This document shows positions 8,973-18,193 of a stretch of DNA of 64,000 nt, piece by piece (the stretch's first letter is position 1; every line of letters starts with the position of its first letter). The DNA is from Albidovulum sediminis (lineage in GTDB: Bacteria; Pseudomonadota; Alphaproteobacteria; Rhodobacterales; Rhodobacteraceae). The DNA lies in NCBI RefSeq assembly GCF_025380365.1, contig NZ_JAOCQF010000002.1, forward strand, positions 142,846 through 206,845, read 5' to 3'. The translations under genes and the position numbers were made by a program. The notes under the pieces were generated by a model. It did not search any database and was not told the DNA's origin. It saw only the letters and a program-made list of their open reading frames with translations.

Positions 8973-9164
8973 ATGTTTCGATTTCTTCGCCGTTCCAAAG
9001 CCCGACCGCCGGCAGCGGCGACGGGCGACGATCCCTGGGCACGCCCCGAGATCGCCCGGATGTCGCTGCGCGAACTTGCAGACCTGCCGATGCCACGGCC
9101 TTCCCCTGTTCCGCGCCCGGCCGATGCGCTATGTGGGACGTCATCGGAAACGCGGGCCGCCTGA
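8973..9164 (+). CDS. Small basic hypothetical protein (63 residues)
   Basis: The frame from ATG 8973 follows GGAAAGGA, a good ribosome site, and encodes 63 residues beginning MFRFLRRSKARPP: a short arginine-rich head, then DPWARPEIARMSLRELADLPMPR and a proline-rich end. The pattern IARMSLRELADLPM loosely recalls the helix of DUF1127 (YjiS-like) small proteins (LxxLxDRELxDIGL), but the match is weak. No function can be given. It lies between a divergent LysR gene and acpS. Confidence 0.45.
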   Translation: MFRFLRRSKARPPAAATGDDPWARPEIARMSLRELADLPMPRPSPVPRPADALCGTSSETRAA

Positions 9165-9202
9165 CGTGACGGGGATCGGCCTGAACGGACAGGCAACCGC
9201 CC

Positions 9203-9616
9203 ATGATCCTTGGCATCGGCACCGACCTTGCGAACATCGACCGGATCGCAGCCACGCTCGACCGGTTCGGCGACCGGTTCCTGAACCGGGTCTTCACCGA
9301 GACGGAACGCCGCAAGGCCGAACGGCGCAAGGACAGGGCCGGAACCTACGCCAAGCGTTGGGCCGCCAAGGAAGCCTGTTCGAAGGCGCTCGGCACCGGG
9401 CTCAGGATGGGGATATCGTGGAAGGACATGGCGGTTTCCAACCTGCGAACCGGCCAGCCGGTCATGCACCTGACCGGCTGGGCCGCCGAGCGGCTGGCCG
9501 CAATCACCCCGCCCGGGCATGAGGCGGTGGTCCATGTCTCGCTCACCGACGATCACCCCTGGGCGCAGGCCTTCGTCGTGATCGAGGCGCGCCCCCGTTC
9601 CGCCAAGGAAACTTGA
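9203..9616 (+). CDS. acpS: Holo-[acyl-carrier-protein] synthase
   Basis: A 137-residue AcpS, which moves 4'-phosphopantetheine from CoA to a serine of acyl carrier protein. The metal-binding N-terminus [15 protein letters not shown] and the second signature [17 protein letters not shown], whose glutamate completes the metal site, are both present. The C-terminal [19 protein letters not shown] is also typical. It is followed by lepB-rnc-era, the standard alphaproteobacterial order; the gap to lepB is 54 bases. Confidence 0.95.
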   Translation: MILGIGTDLANIDRIAATLDRFGDRFLNRVFTETERRKAERRKDRAGTYAKRWAAKEACSKALGTGLRMGISWKDMAVSNLRTGQPVMHLTGWAAERLAAITPPGHEAVVHVSLTDDHPWAQAFVVIEARPRSAKET

Positions 9617-9670
9617 CACGCCCCGCGCCGGGCCCCATGAAGCGGGGCGCGCAGGAACACGGGACGCATC

Positions 9671-10453
9671 ATGTCGAGCAAAGCCACGGACGGCATCGTC
9701 GAAACCTTCAAGACGATCGTCTACGCCCTTCTGATCGCAGGGGTCTTTCGCACCCTCTTCTTCCAGCCGTTCTGGATCCCCTCCGGTTCGATGAAGGACA
9801 CGCTGCTGATCGGCGACTTCCTGTTCGTCAACAAGATGGCCTATGGCTATTCGCGCTATTCCTGCCCCTTCGCGATCTGCCCCGTCTCCGGCCGCATCCT
9901 GGCCTCCGAGCCCGAGCGTGGCGATGTCGTCGTCTTCCGCCATCCCGCGACGGGCAACGACTTCATCAAGCGCCTGATCGGACTTCCGGGCGACACCATC
10001 CAGGTGCTGGACGGCGTGCTTCAGATCAACGGGCAGGCGGTGCCGCAGGAACCCGCAGGCATCTTCGAGGAGATCAAGGAACCGCAAGGGTCCGAACGCC
10101 TCGTCCCGCGCTGCGCCAACGATCCGGTCGGCCAGGGCGGCATCTGCCAGAAGGAACGCTTCACCGAAACGCTTCCCGGCGGTCGCCAGCACGACATCCT
10201 CAACATCACCGACAGCTGGGGGGCGGACAACACGCCGATCTTCACGGTGCCGCCCGGAAACTACTTCTTCATGGGCGACAACCGCGACAACAGCCAGGAC
10301 AGCCGCATTCCCGTGCAGTCTGGCGGTGTCGGCCTCGTTCCTGCCGAGTATCTCATCGGACGCGCGGAACGGATCATGTTCTCCTCCGCTGGCCGGTCTC
10401 TCTTCGCTTTCTGGACCTGGCGGGGGGATCGCTTCTTCAAGGCGATCGAGTGA
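9671..10453 (+). CDS. lepB: Signal peptidase I
   Basis: A 260-residue leader peptidase that removes signal peptides on the outer face of the inner membrane. One N-terminal membrane anchor (about residues 15-32) is followed by box B with the nucleophile S40 in [15 protein letters not shown], box D with the general base K100 in [12 protein letters not shown], and the late box [15 protein letters not shown] roughly 40-residue stretch with [12 protein letters not shown] between the first two boxes is a typical alphaproteobacterial addition. Its last bases overlap the GTG start of rnc (GTGA), so the two are translationally coupled. Confidence 0.95.
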   Translation: MSSKATDGIVETFKTIVYALLIAGVFRTLFFQPFWIPSGSMKDTLLIGDFLFVNKMAYGYSRYSCPFAICPVSGRILASEPERGDVVVFRHPATGNDFIKRLIGLPGDTIQVLDGVLQINGQAVPQEPAGIFEEIKEPQGSERLVPRCANDPVGQGGICQKERFTETLPGGRQHDILNITDSWGADNTPIFTVPPGNYFFMGDNRDNSQDSRIPVQSGGVGLVPAEYLIGRAERIMFSSAGRSLFAFWTWRGDRFFKAIE

Positions 10454-11139
10454 AACTGTCGGCCGATCTTCAGGCCTTCGCGGCCAGGATCGGGCATGAG
10501 TTCGAGCAGCCCGAGCTTCTTCTGCGCGCGCTGACCCATGCATCGATCTCGACTCCGACGCGGCCTGACAACCAGCGGCTCGAATTCCTGGGCGACCGCG
10601 TTCTCGGCCTCGTCATGGCCGAGGCGCTTCTGGCCGCCGACGGTACCGCGACCGAGGGCCAGCTTGCGCCGCGCTACAACGCGCTCGTCCGCAAGGAAAC
10701 CTGCGCGGCCGTTGCCCATGCGGCCGGCGTGGGCGAGGTGCTGAAACTCGGCCGGTCGGAAATGATGTCGGGCGGGCGCCGGAAGGAGGCGCTTCTTGGC
10801 GACGCGATCGAGGCGGTGATCGCCGCCGTCTACCTCGACGCGGGCTTCGAGGCGGCGCGCGCGATGGTCCTGCGGCTCTGGGACGCGCGCATCGGCGCGG
10901 TGGCCGAGGACGCCCGCGACGCCAAGACCGCGCTTCAGGAATGGGCGCAGGCGCGCGGCATGCCGCCCCCCGCCTATTCCGAGACGGAGCGCGAGGGCCC
11001 CGATCACCAGCCGGTGTTCACGGTCGAGGTGCGCCTGGCCTCCGGGCAAAGCGAACGTGCCCGCGCCGGGTCGAAGCGCCAGGCCGAACAGGCGGCGGCA
11101 AAGGCGCTTCTGGCGCGGGTGGAGGGAACTGATGACTGA
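10450..11139 (+). CDS. rnc: Ribonuclease III
   Basis: A 229-residue double-strand-specific ribonuclease acting on rRNA precursors and other duplex RNA. The GTG at 10450 overlaps the lepB stop. The catalytic signature [20 protein letters not shown] lies near residue 40, the second acidic site is in [16 protein letters not shown], and the last 70 residues form the double-stranded RNA-binding domain ([20 protein letters not shown] through [15 protein letters not shown]). An open frame runs into the gene from upstream, but that part is out of frame with lepB. It overlaps era by eight bases. Confidence 0.94.
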   Translation: MKLSADLQAFAARIGHEFEQPELLLRALTHASISTPTRPDNQRLEFLGDRVLGLVMAEALLAADGTATEGQLAPRYNALVRKETCAAVAHAAGVGEVLKLGRSEMMSGGRRKEALLGDAIEAVIAAVYLDAGFEAARAMVLRLWDARIGAVAEDARDAKTALQEWAQARGMPPPAYSETEREGPDHQPVFTVEVRLASGQSERARAGSKRQAEQAAAKALLARVEGTDD

Positions 11140-12043
11140 GACACGCGCGGGCTTCGTGGCCCTGATCGGGGAGCCGAACGCCGGCAAGTCCACGCTCCTG
11201 AACCGGATGGTGGGGGCCAAGGTCTCCATCGTCACCCACAAGGTGCAGACCACGCGCGCGCGCATTCGCGGGATCGCGATGGAGGGGCAGGCGCAGATCG
11301 TCTTTGTCGACACGCCCGGGCTTTTCCGGCCCCGCCGCCGGCTGGACCGGGCGATGGTCGCCGCCGCCTGGGGCGGTGCGGCGGATGCCGATATCGTCGT
11401 CCTTCTGGTCGAGGCGCACCGCGGCCTGACCGAAGGGGTCAGGTCCATCCTCGACACGCTGAAGGACCGGCTGCCCAAGGGAACCCGCGTGGCGCTGGCC
11501 ATCAACAAGATCGACCGGGTCAAGGCCGAGACGCTCCTCGCCCTCTCGCAGGAGCTGAACGCGGCCTACGAATTCGCGAAAACCTTCATGATCTCGGCCG
11601 AAAAGGGCTACGGCGTGCAGGACCTGAAGGAATGGCTCGCCGCGGAAGTGCCGGCAGGCCCCTGGTTCTACCCCGAGGACCAGATCGCCGACCTGCCGAT
11701 GCGGATGATCGCCGCCGAGGTCACGCGTGAGAAGCTGACGCTCCGCCTGCACGAGGAATTGCCCTACCAGCTCACGGTCGAGACCGAGCGGTGGGAAGAC
11801 CGCAAGGACGGATCGGCCCGCATCGACCAGATCGTCTACGTCGCGCGCGAGGGCCACAAGGGCATCGTGCTCGGCAACCGGGGCGAGACGATCAAGGCTG
11901 TCGGCAAGGCCGCGCGCGAGGAACTGACAGAGTTCCTCGGCCGCCCGGTGCACCTTTTCCTGACCGTGAAGGTAAGGCCGAACTGGCTTGAGGAAAGCGA
12001 ACGCTACAACGAGATGGGGCTCGACTTCCGGGATGGCGACTGA
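11132..12043 (+). CDS. era: GTPase Era
   Basis: A 303-residue GTPase for 30S ribosome assembly and 16S rRNA maturation. The G1 loop GEPNAGKST, the switch region [10 protein letters not shown]3 DTPG and G4 NKID are all intact. The C-terminal KH domain that binds the 16S 3' end is shown by [24 protein letters not shown]. The start at 11132 gives the usual family N-terminus and overlaps rnc by eight bases; rnc and era are functionally linked through rRNA processing. It overlaps the DUF1491 gene by 11 bases. Confidence 0.95.
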   Translation: MTETRAGFVALIGEPNAGKSTLLNRMVGAKVSIVTHKVQTTRARIRGIAMEGQAQIVFVDTPGLFRPRRRLDRAMVAAAWGGAADADIVVLLVEAHRGLTEGVRSILDTLKDRLPKGTRVALAINKIDRVKAETLLALSQELNAAYEFAKTFMISAEKGYGVQDLKEWLAAEVPAGPWFYPEDQIADLPMRMIAAEVTREKLTLRLHEELPYQLTVETERWEDRKDGSARIDQIVYVAREGHKGIVLGNRGETIKAVGKAAREELTEFLGRPVHLFLTVKVRPNWLEESERYNEMGLDFRDGD

Positions 12044-12374
12044 GCCGCGGCTGACCGCCGATTTCTGGGTGCGCGCCTATCTCGCCCGGCTTCGGCTGGC
12101 GGACATCCCCGCCTACATCACCTGCCGCGGCGACCCGACCGCGGGGGCGGTGCTGGTGAAACTCGCCACGCTCGACGGGCAGGCACAGCTTTTCCAGCGC
12201 AGCTTCGACCTCATGACCGGCGCGCGCGCCTGGGTGACGCTCGCCGCGGGACCGGAGGCCGAGGTCGACGTCGCCGCCCGCCGCCAGCGCCAGATGGACC
12301 CGGACCTCTGGGTCATTGAGGTGGAAAGCCGCGAGGGCCGCACCCTTCTCGATGAAGAAGGGCTCTCCGGCTGA
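12033..12374 (+). CDS. DUF1491 family protein
   Basis: A 113-residue DUF1491 protein of unknown function, common downstream of era in Rhodobacterales. It begins [22 protein letters not shown], has the conserved CRGDPTAGAVLVKLATLDGQA and ends DPDLWVIEVESREGRTLLDEE. It is soluble and lacks recognisable catalytic motifs. The start at 12033 overlaps the era stop, so it is the last gene of an acpS/lepB-rnc-era-DUF1491 unit that ends before the terminator at 12506. Confidence 0.85.
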   Translation: MATEPRLTADFWVRAYLARLRLADIPAYITCRGDPTAGAVLVKLATLDGQAQLFQRSFDLMTGARAWVTLAAGPEAEVDVAARRQRQMDPDLWVIEVESREGRTLLDEEGLSG

Positions 12375-12413
12375 AGCCCCCGGGGCACAGGTGCCCGATG
12401 ACCTTTCAGTCTG

Positions 12414-12440
12414 GCCCAAATACTCCCGCCGGAGGCGACC
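12414..12440 (+). repeat. GC-rich repeat, copy 2 (degenerate)
   Basis: GCCCAAATACTCCCGCCGG matches the conserved box of the repeats at 1461 and 19341, but the long GGGGGC/GCCCCC hairpin is replaced by a short CCGCCGGAGGCG element. It lies between DUF1491 and the terminator. Confidence 0.4.
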
Positions 12441-12505
12441 CCGCACGCAGTGCCAGAGGTCTTGTGCGCGAGCCCCCAGGGCTCGTGCACGCCGCTTTAA
12501 ACAGG

Positions 12506-12531
12506 AAAGGCCCCGTCTTCACGGGGCCTTT
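12506..12531. terminator. Bidirectional intrinsic terminator
   Basis: A perfect 11-bp stem AAAGGCCCCGT/ACGGGGCCTTT with a CTTC loop has A and T runs on the two sides, so it can end both the era operon (plus) and the xdh-transporter operon (minus). The BMP gene stop lies only 21 bases away. Confidence 0.85.
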
Positions 12532-12551
12532 CGATCTTGTTCGGGCTGTGA

Positions 12552-13640
12552 TTACTGCGGAATCTCGCCGGTGATGCCTTCAACGAAGAAGTTCATCCCC
12601 AGAAGATCGCCGTCGGGCGCGGTCTGGCCCTCGGCCAGCCAGGCGCTGCCGTCCTGCTTGTTGATCGGGCCGGTGAACGGGTGATAGCTGCCCGCCGCGA
12701 TCGCATCGCGCAGCGCCTCGGCCTCCTTCGTCACCTCGTCCGGCAGGCCGGTGAACTCTCCGATGCCGACGGTGCCCTGGGCAATGCCGTCCCAGGTGTC
12801 CTCCGAGGTCCAGTTGCCGTCGATGACGGCCTGGATCTGGCGGATGTAGTAGGGCGACCAGTCGTCGATGATCGAGGTCACGCGCGGGCTGGGCTTGTAT
12901 TCGGCCATGTCGGAGGCCTGGCCAAAGCCGATGACCTTGCCGCCGGCCTTGGAGATCTCGGCCAGTGCCGCGGTGGAATCCGTATGGGCCGCGATCACGT
13001 CCACGCCCGCATCCATCAGCGCCTTGGCCGCATCGGCCTCCTTGCCCGGATCGAACCAAGTGTAGGCCCAGACCACCGACAGTTCCACATCCGGGTTCAC
13101 CTTCTTCGCGTTGAGGAAGTAGGAGTTGATGCCCATGATCACTTCAGGGATCGGGAACGAGGCGATGTAGCCGATCTTGTTGGTCTGGGTCATGCGGCCG
13201 GCGATCAGCCCCTCGATCGCCCGGCCTTCGTAGAAGCGGGCGTTGTAGATGCCGACATTCGGATGCTCGCGCTTGAAGCCGGTGGCGTGTTCGAACTTCA
13301 CGTTCGGAAACTTCGCGGCGATGGCATTGGTCGGATCCATGTAGCCGAACGAGGTGGTGAAGATGATGTTGCATCCCCCCAGCGCCATCTGGGTCATGAC
13401 GCGTTCGGAATCCGCGCCCTCGGGGACGGATTCCTGCCACTGGAACTCGACCGCATCGCCGAAATGTTCCTGCGCCTTCATCACGGCGGTGTGGTGGGCC
13501 TGCGTCCAGCCGCCATCGCCGATGGTGCCGACATAGACGAAGCAGGCCTTCGTCTTGTCCTGTGCCAGCGCGGCGCTGCCGCCCAGTATCGCCAGGCCGA
13601 GGCCCGCCGCGGCCGTTGTCATCAGGGTTCTTCTCAGCAT
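12552..13640 (-). CDS. BMP-family (PnrA/Med-like) ABC transporter substrate-binding protein
   Basis: A 362-residue periplasmic binding protein of the BMP family, which mostly binds purine or pyrimidine nucleosides. It has a Sec signal peptide (MLRRTLMTTAAAGLGLAILGGSAALAQ, cleavage after ALA) and no lipobox, as is usual in Gram-negative members. The mature protein has ACFVYVGTIGDGGWTQAHH and IGFGQASDMAEYKPSPRVTSIIDDWSPYY. The start at 13640 follows AGGAGACAGGA. It is the last gene of an operon with two permeases, an ATPase and xdhABC, which points to a purine base or nucleoside as substrate. Confidence 0.9.
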   Translation of the reverse strand: MLRRTLMTTAAAGLGLAILGGSAALAQDKTKACFVYVGTIGDGGWTQAHHTAVMKAQEHFGDAVEFQWQESVPEGADSERVMTQMALGGCNIIFTTSFGYMDPTNAIAAKFPNVKFEHATGFKREHPNVGIYNARFYEGRAIEGLIAGRMTQTNKIGYIASFPIPEVIMGINSYFLNAKKVNPDVELSVVWAYTWFDPGKEADAAKALMDAGVDVIAAHTDSTAALAEISKAGGKVIGFGQASDMAEYKPSPRVTSIIDDWSPYYIRQIQAVIDGNWTSEDTWDGIAQGTVGIGEFTGLPDEVTKEAEALRDAIAAGSYHPFTGPINKQDGSAWLAEGQTAPDGDLLGMNFFVEGITGEIPQ

Positions 13641-13712
13641 TCCTGTCTCCTGTTGGTTGGGCTTCGGGCCCGGTTGGGTGTGCCCTTTCAAGGGCCTTGC
13701 AGCGACACCGTC

Positions 13713-14645
13713 CTAGCGGGCGGCGTGGAAGTTCTGGCCGAGCGCGGCGGGGGCATTCAGGCTTGCCCGGCCGCGTCCGGAGGACATGATCACAAGCACG
13801 ACGATGGTTACCAGATACGGCGACATCGACAAGTACTCCACCGGAATCGCCGACCCACCAGCCTGAAGGCTGAGTTGCAGGACGCTGATGCCGCCGAAAA
13901 GATAGGCGCCGATCAGCACGCGCCAGGGCCGCCAGCTGGCGAAGACCACGATGGCCAGCGCGATCCAGCCGGCACCCGCCGTCATCCCGTCCACCCATTG
14001 CGGCACCCGGACGAGGCTGACATAGGCGCCGCCGAGACCCGCCATGGCGCCGCCGAAGGCGATGCACATCAGGCGGATGCGGTTGACCTTGTAGCCGAGC
14101 GCGTGGGCGGCGTCGTGGCTTTCGCCCACGGCACGGATGATCAGGCCCAGGCGCGTGGCACGCAGCACCCACCAGACCCCGGCGACAAGCGCGATCGAGG
14201 CATAGACCATCCAGTCATGCGCAAAGAGGATGGGGCCGAGGACCGGGATGTCGGCCAGCGGACCGAAGGGAACCTTGCCGGTGAGCGGCGGCTTGATGCC
14301 GTTGTAGCCCTGGCCCATCAGCGACGACAGGCCAAGCCCGAACATCGTCAGTGCAAGCCCCGTCGCCACCTGGTTGGCCAGAACGACCTGGGTCAGGAAG
14401 GCGAAGACGAGGCTCAGCACCGCGCCGCCCGCCGCCCCGGCCAGGAAGCCCACGACCGGGCTGCCGGTCGCCACCGCGGCGATGAAGCCGCTGATCGCGC
14501 CCACGATCATCATCCCCTCGACCCCTAGGTTCAGGACGCCCGCCTTTTCGACCACAAGCTCGCCCAGCGCCGCCAGCATGATCGGGACCGCCGCAACCAT
14601 CAGCGAGGCGACGAGGATGACAGGATTGATGCCGCCGAAGTCCAT
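13713..14645 (-). CDS. ABC transporter permease (nucleoside/BMP type), second subunit
   Basis: A 310-residue inner-membrane permease with about eight to nine membrane helices and the BPD_transp_2-type sequence GELVVEKAGVLNLGVEGMMIVGA near the N-terminus and AFGGAMAGLGGAYVSL further on. This is the YufQ/NupQ class found with BMP binding proteins. The ATG overlaps the stop of the preceding permease by one base (TGATG). The closing residues after VIMSSGRGR are a short soluble tail. Substrate inferred from the operon: purine nucleoside or base. Confidence 0.9.
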   Translation of the reverse strand: MDFGGINPVILVASLMVAAVPIMLAALGELVVEKAGVLNLGVEGMMIVGAISGFIAAVATGSPVVGFLAGAAGGAVLSLVFAFLTQVVLANQVATGLALTMFGLGLSSLMGQGYNGIKPPLTGKVPFGPLADIPVLGPILFAHDWMVYASIALVAGVWWVLRATRLGLIIRAVGESHDAAHALGYKVNRIRLMCIAFGGAMAGLGGAYVSLVRVPQWVDGMTAGAGWIALAIVVFASWRPWRVLIGAYLFGGISVLQLSLQAGGSAIPVEYLSMSPYLVTIVVLVIMSSGRGRASLNAPAALGQNFHAAR

Positions 14646-15727
14646 CACTTGACCCCCAGAATTGCAGTGCGGATGCGGAAGTTGGTCAGCACGTCGACAC
14701 CGAGCAGGAAGAACAGGAGCATGCCCTGGAAGACCTGGATCGCCGCCGCGGGCAGGCCGAGGTTGGTCGCGGCCATCTCGCCGCCGACATAGGTCAGCGC
14801 CATCAGGATACCGGCAAAGACGATGCCGATGGGGTTCAGGCGCCCGAGGAAGGCCACGATGATCGCGGTGAAGCCGTAGCCCACGTTGAAGTCGATGCTG
14901 ATCTGGCCCGCCGGCCCGGTAACCTCGAAAAGTCCCGCAAGGCCGGCAAGCCCGCCCGAAACCCCCATGCACAGCACCACCAGCCGCGACGGGTTGACCC
15001 CGTGAAAGCGCGCCGCGCGCGGGGCCTGGCCGGACAGCTTGATCTGGAAGCCGATGATGTGGCGCGACAGGATCACCCAGCCCACGATGGCCACCAGGAA
15101 GGCCGCGATGACGCCCCAGTGGATGCCGGTTCCGGCGATCAGTTCGGGGTTGGCCGCGGCAGGAAAGCTCGAGAAGTTGCGGCTTCCCGGAAAGCCCATG
15201 CCTTCGGGGTTCTTCAGGAACCCGGTCGAGGCCTTGGCGAGGATCGTCTGCGCGACGTAGACGAGCATCAGCGAGACGAGGATCTCGTTCGTGTTGAAGC
15301 GCGTCTTCAGAATGGCCGGGATCATCGCCCAGGCCCAGCCGCCCAAGGCACCCGCGATCACCATCGCCGGGAAGATGAGCCGCGATTCGGTCGGATAGAC
15401 CGCAAGGCCCACCGCGGCGCCACAGATCGCGCCCATGATGTACTGGCCTTCGGCGCCGATGTTCCAGATACCCGCGCGAAAGCCCAGCGACAGGCCGATC
15501 GCGATCAGGATCAGCGGCCCGGCCTTCACCAGAAGCTGGCCCCGCAGGTAGAAGGCGAATTCGCCGAAGATAGGGTCCCAGAAGATCGTGCGGATCACCT
15601 CGACAGGATTCTTGCCCATGAAGGCAAAGAGGATCCCCCCCACGATCATGGTCAGGGCGACGGCGACCACCGGGGTGCCGTACTGCCAGAACTTCGAGGG
15701 GTTCGGGCGTTTCTCAAGCCTCAGCAT
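14645..15727 (-). CDS. ABC transporter permease (nucleoside/BMP type), first subunit
   Basis: A 360-residue permease with about nine to ten membrane helices, of the YufP/NupP class. It has the family blocks AFYLRGQLLVKAGPLILIAIGLSLGFRAGIWNIGAEGQ and NEILVSLMLVYVAQ and the late VGYGFTAIIVAFLGRLNPIG. The N-terminus overlaps the ATPase gene by 14 bases and its stop overlaps the next permease, so the three transporter genes are probably made in fixed ratio. Together with the partner permease it forms the membrane channel of the nucleoside transporter. Confidence 0.9.
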   Translation of the reverse strand: MLRLEKRPNPSKFWQYGTPVVAVALTMIVGGILFAFMGKNPVEVIRTIFWDPIFGEFAFYLRGQLLVKAGPLILIAIGLSLGFRAGIWNIGAEGQYIMGAICGAAVGLAVYPTESRLIFPAMVIAGALGGWAWAMIPAILKTRFNTNEILVSLMLVYVAQTILAKASTGFLKNPEGMGFPGSRNFSSFPAAANPELIAGTGIHWGVIAAFLVAIVGWVILSRHIIGFQIKLSGQAPRAARFHGVNPSRLVVLCMGVSGGLAGLAGLFEVTGPAGQISIDFNVGYGFTAIIVAFLGRLNPIGIVFAGILMALTYVGGEMAATNLGLPAAAIQVFQGMLLFFLLGVDVLTNFRIRTAILGVK

Positions 15728-17243
15728 GATGCGCGACCTCCATTCCGTGGGCGCCGCCCATCATCAATCCGATCTCGTCGATGGTGAGGCCCTCGACGGT
15801 TCTTGGCCGGGTCAGCCGGCCTTCGTTCAGCACTGCGAAGTTGTCGGCAATCTCCAGCAGTTCATCGAGGTCCTGGCTGATGACCACGACACCCGCGCCT
15901 TCGGCCGCCCGGTTCAGGATCGCCTGCCGGATCGCCGCCGCAGCCGCCGCATCGACGCCCCAGGTGGGCTGGTTGATCACGATCACCTGCGGGCTCTGGT
16001 CCAGCTCGCGCCCGATCAGGAACTTCTGCAGGTTACCCCCCGAAAGCGCCCGCGCCGCGACATGGTTGCCGGGGGTGCGCACGTCGTAGGTCTGGATGAT
16101 CTCGTCGGCGAAGGCGCGTGTCGCGGCCCAGTCGATGAAGCCGTTGCGGGTCAGGTTGCGCCGGATCGCCCCGGTCAGGAGCGCGTTTTCAACCAGCGAC
16201 ATGTCGGGCGCCGCGCCATGGCCGTAGCGGTCTTCCGGCGCGGCCACCAGGCCCGCCTTGCGCCGCTCGCTCGGGCCAAGGTCTCCGGCAGCGTGTCCGT
16301 TGATGCGGATGCGGTCGGCGCCGGTCCGCAACTCGCCCGACAGCGCCAGCAGAAGCTCGTCCTGACCGTTGCCGGCAACCCCGGCGATGCCCAGGACCTC
16401 GCCGCGCGCCACGGTGAAGGCGATGTTCTTCAGCGAGGTGCCGAAAGGAATGGGCGAGGCGGCCGACAGGTCGGTGACGCCCAGCACGACCTCACCCTTG
16501 GCCGTTGCGCGCCGCTCGGGCGGGGTCAGCGTCGCGCCCACCATCAGTTCGGCCATCTCCCGCGCGGTCGTCTCGCGCGGGACGCAGGTTCCCACCACCT
16601 TGCCGCGCCGGAGGATCGTCGCGCCGTCGCAAAGCGCCCGGATTTCCTCGAGCTTGTGGGAAATGTAGAGGATCGCCGTTCCCTCCGCCGACAGTTGGCG
16701 CAGCGTCTTGAACAGGATCTCCACCTCCTGCGGGGTCAGCACGCTGGTCGGCTCGTCCATGATCAGGAGTTTCGGGTCCTGAAGCAGGCAGCGGATGATC
16801 TCCACCCGCTGGCGCTCACCAGCCGAGAGGTCCCCCACCATGCGCGCCGGGTCGAGCGGCAGGCCGTATTCCTCGCTCACCGCGCGGATGCGCGCGGCAA
16901 GTTCCCGCATGGGGGGCGGGTTCTCCATCCCCAGCGCCACGTTCTCGGCGACGTTCAGCGCCTCGAACAGGCTGAAGTGCTGGAACACCATCGCGACGCC
17001 CAGACCGCGCGCCTCCGAGGGCTCGGCCGGAGCATAGGACTTGCCCCGAAGCTCCATGCTGCCCTCGTCGGGCTTGACGAGGCCGTAGATCATCTTCACC
17101 AGCGTCGACTTGCCCGCGCCGTTCTCACCCAGAAGCGCATGCACCTCGCCCACGCCGATCGAGAACGACACATCCTCGTTCGCCTTCACCCCCGGATAGG
17201 ATTTGCTGATCCCCCGGATGTTCAACAGCGTTTCCCTCGTCAT
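15714..17243 (-). CDS. ABC transporter ATPase with two nucleotide-binding domains (nucleoside type)
   Basis: A 509-residue protein with two ABC domains, like YufO/NupO and sugar-type ATPases. The first has Walker A GENGAGKST, signature LSAGERQR and Walker B LLIMDEPTSVLT. The second has a degenerate Walker A (GVAGNGQDELL) and signature LSGGNLQK, with N in place of the Walker B aspartate (IVINQPTWGVD); this asymmetry is normal for the class. The start at 17243 (MTRETLLNIRGISKSYPG) overlaps the xdhC stop by four bases. It powers uptake with the two downstream permeases. Confidence 0.92.
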   Translation of the reverse strand: MTRETLLNIRGISKSYPGVKANEDVSFSIGVGEVHALLGENGAGKSTLVKMIYGLVKPDEGSMELRGKSYAPAEPSEARGLGVAMVFQHFSLFEALNVAENVALGMENPPPMRELAARIRAVSEEYGLPLDPARMVGDLSAGERQRVEIIRCLLQDPKLLIMDEPTSVLTPQEVEILFKTLRQLSAEGTAILYISHKLEEIRALCDGATILRRGKVVGTCVPRETTAREMAELMVGATLTPPERRATAKGEVVLGVTDLSAASPIPFGTSLKNIAFTVARGEVLGIAGVAGNGQDELLLALSGELRTGADRIRINGHAAGDLGPSERRKAGLVAAPEDRYGHGAAPDMSLVENALLTGAIRRNLTRNGFIDWAATRAFADEIIQTYDVRTPGNHVAARALSGGNLQKFLIGRELDQSPQVIVINQPTWGVDAAAAAAIRQAILNRAAEGAGVVVISQDLDELLEIADNFAVLNEGRLTRPRTVEGLTIDEIGLMMGGAHGMEVAHHAEA

Positions 17244-18193
17244 CCCGCGCGCTCCTTTTCGGTCCGGGCTTTGGCGGATTTCAGCGTCATCATCTCTGCG
17301 GCCACGCCCACGGCGATTGCCTGCGGGTGCTTGCCCAGGCGCGGATCGCCGATCGGGCAGCGGATGGCCGCGATCCGGTCCGGCGCATGGCCGAGGGCGG
17401 CCAGGCGCGACCGGAATCGCGCCCACTTCGTTTCCGATCCGATCAGGCCGAGGCTGGCGAACCCGTGGTCCAGCAACCGGTGGCACAGGTCGAGGTCAAG
17501 CGCGTGCGAGAAGGTCAGGACCAGATGATCCGCGCCTTTCGGTGCCTCGGTGACGATCTCGCCGGGATCGGCTGCGATCCGCTGCACCACGCCGTCCGGC
17601 ACGGCCGGAAAGCGGCCCGCGTCGGTGTCGATCCAGGTCAGGCGGAAGCCGGGCAGGGGGTGCATCACCGCGACGATGGCGCGCCCCACGTGGCCCGCGC
17701 CCCAGATCCAGAGGTCGCGCGCCGGCGCCGTCACCGGCTCGACGAACCAGCCCTGCACGATGCGCGCGGCGGGTGCGAAACCTTCGCCCCGGGCGCGCCT
17801 CAGGATGCGGGCGACGGCCATCGGCATTTCGCCCGTCGTTCCCGGCAGCGGCCGTGCCACGACCTCCGCCTCCGCCAGCCCTCGCAGCCCCTCCGCGTCC
17901 CAGCACTCCGAGAGGATCGTGACCGCCCCCCCGCAGCACTGGTTCAGCGCCGGTCCCAGCGGCATCCGATCCAGCCGCGCCGCGCCGCCCTTGGCCAGCA
18001 TCTCGCGGGCCCGTGCGGCCGCCCCGTATTCCAGCGCGCCGCCGCCGATGGTTCCCTCCTGCCCGCCGGCCCAGACCAGCATCGCGGCACCCGCCTCGCG
18101 CGGGGCCGATCCGGCAACCTCTGCCACGACTACACGCACGACAGGGCCATGGGCCGCCACCGCGCGGCCCGCTTCTGCCAGATCGAAGCTCAT
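17240..18193 (-). CDS. xdhC: Xanthine dehydrogenase accessory protein XdhC
   Basis: A 317-residue XdhC, which binds molybdenum cofactor, promotes its sulfuration and delivers it to XdhB. It has the N-terminal VVVAEVAGSAPREAGAAMLVW, the conserved cysteine pair in LNQCCGGAVTILSE, the Rossmann-type segment DLWIWGAGHVGRAIVAVM and the C-terminal LGLIGSETKWARFRSRL. It overlaps xdhB by four bases (ATGA) and the transporter ATPase by four more, so xanthine dehydrogenase maturation and purine uptake are made from one transcript. Confidence 0.93.
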   Translation of the reverse strand: MSFDLAEAGRAVAAHGPVVRVVVAEVAGSAPREAGAAMLVWAGGQEGTIGGGALEYGAAARAREMLAKGGAARLDRMPLGPALNQCCGGAVTILSECWDAEGLRGLAEAEVVARPLPGTTGEMPMAVARILRRARGEGFAPAARIVQGWFVEPVTAPARDLWIWGAGHVGRAIVAVMHPLPGFRLTWIDTDAGRFPAVPDGVVQRIAADPGEIVTEAPKGADHLVLTFSHALDLDLCHRLLDHGFASLGLIGSETKWARFRSRLAALGHAPDRIAAIRCPIGDPRLGKHPQAIAVGVAAEMMTLKSAKARTEKERAG

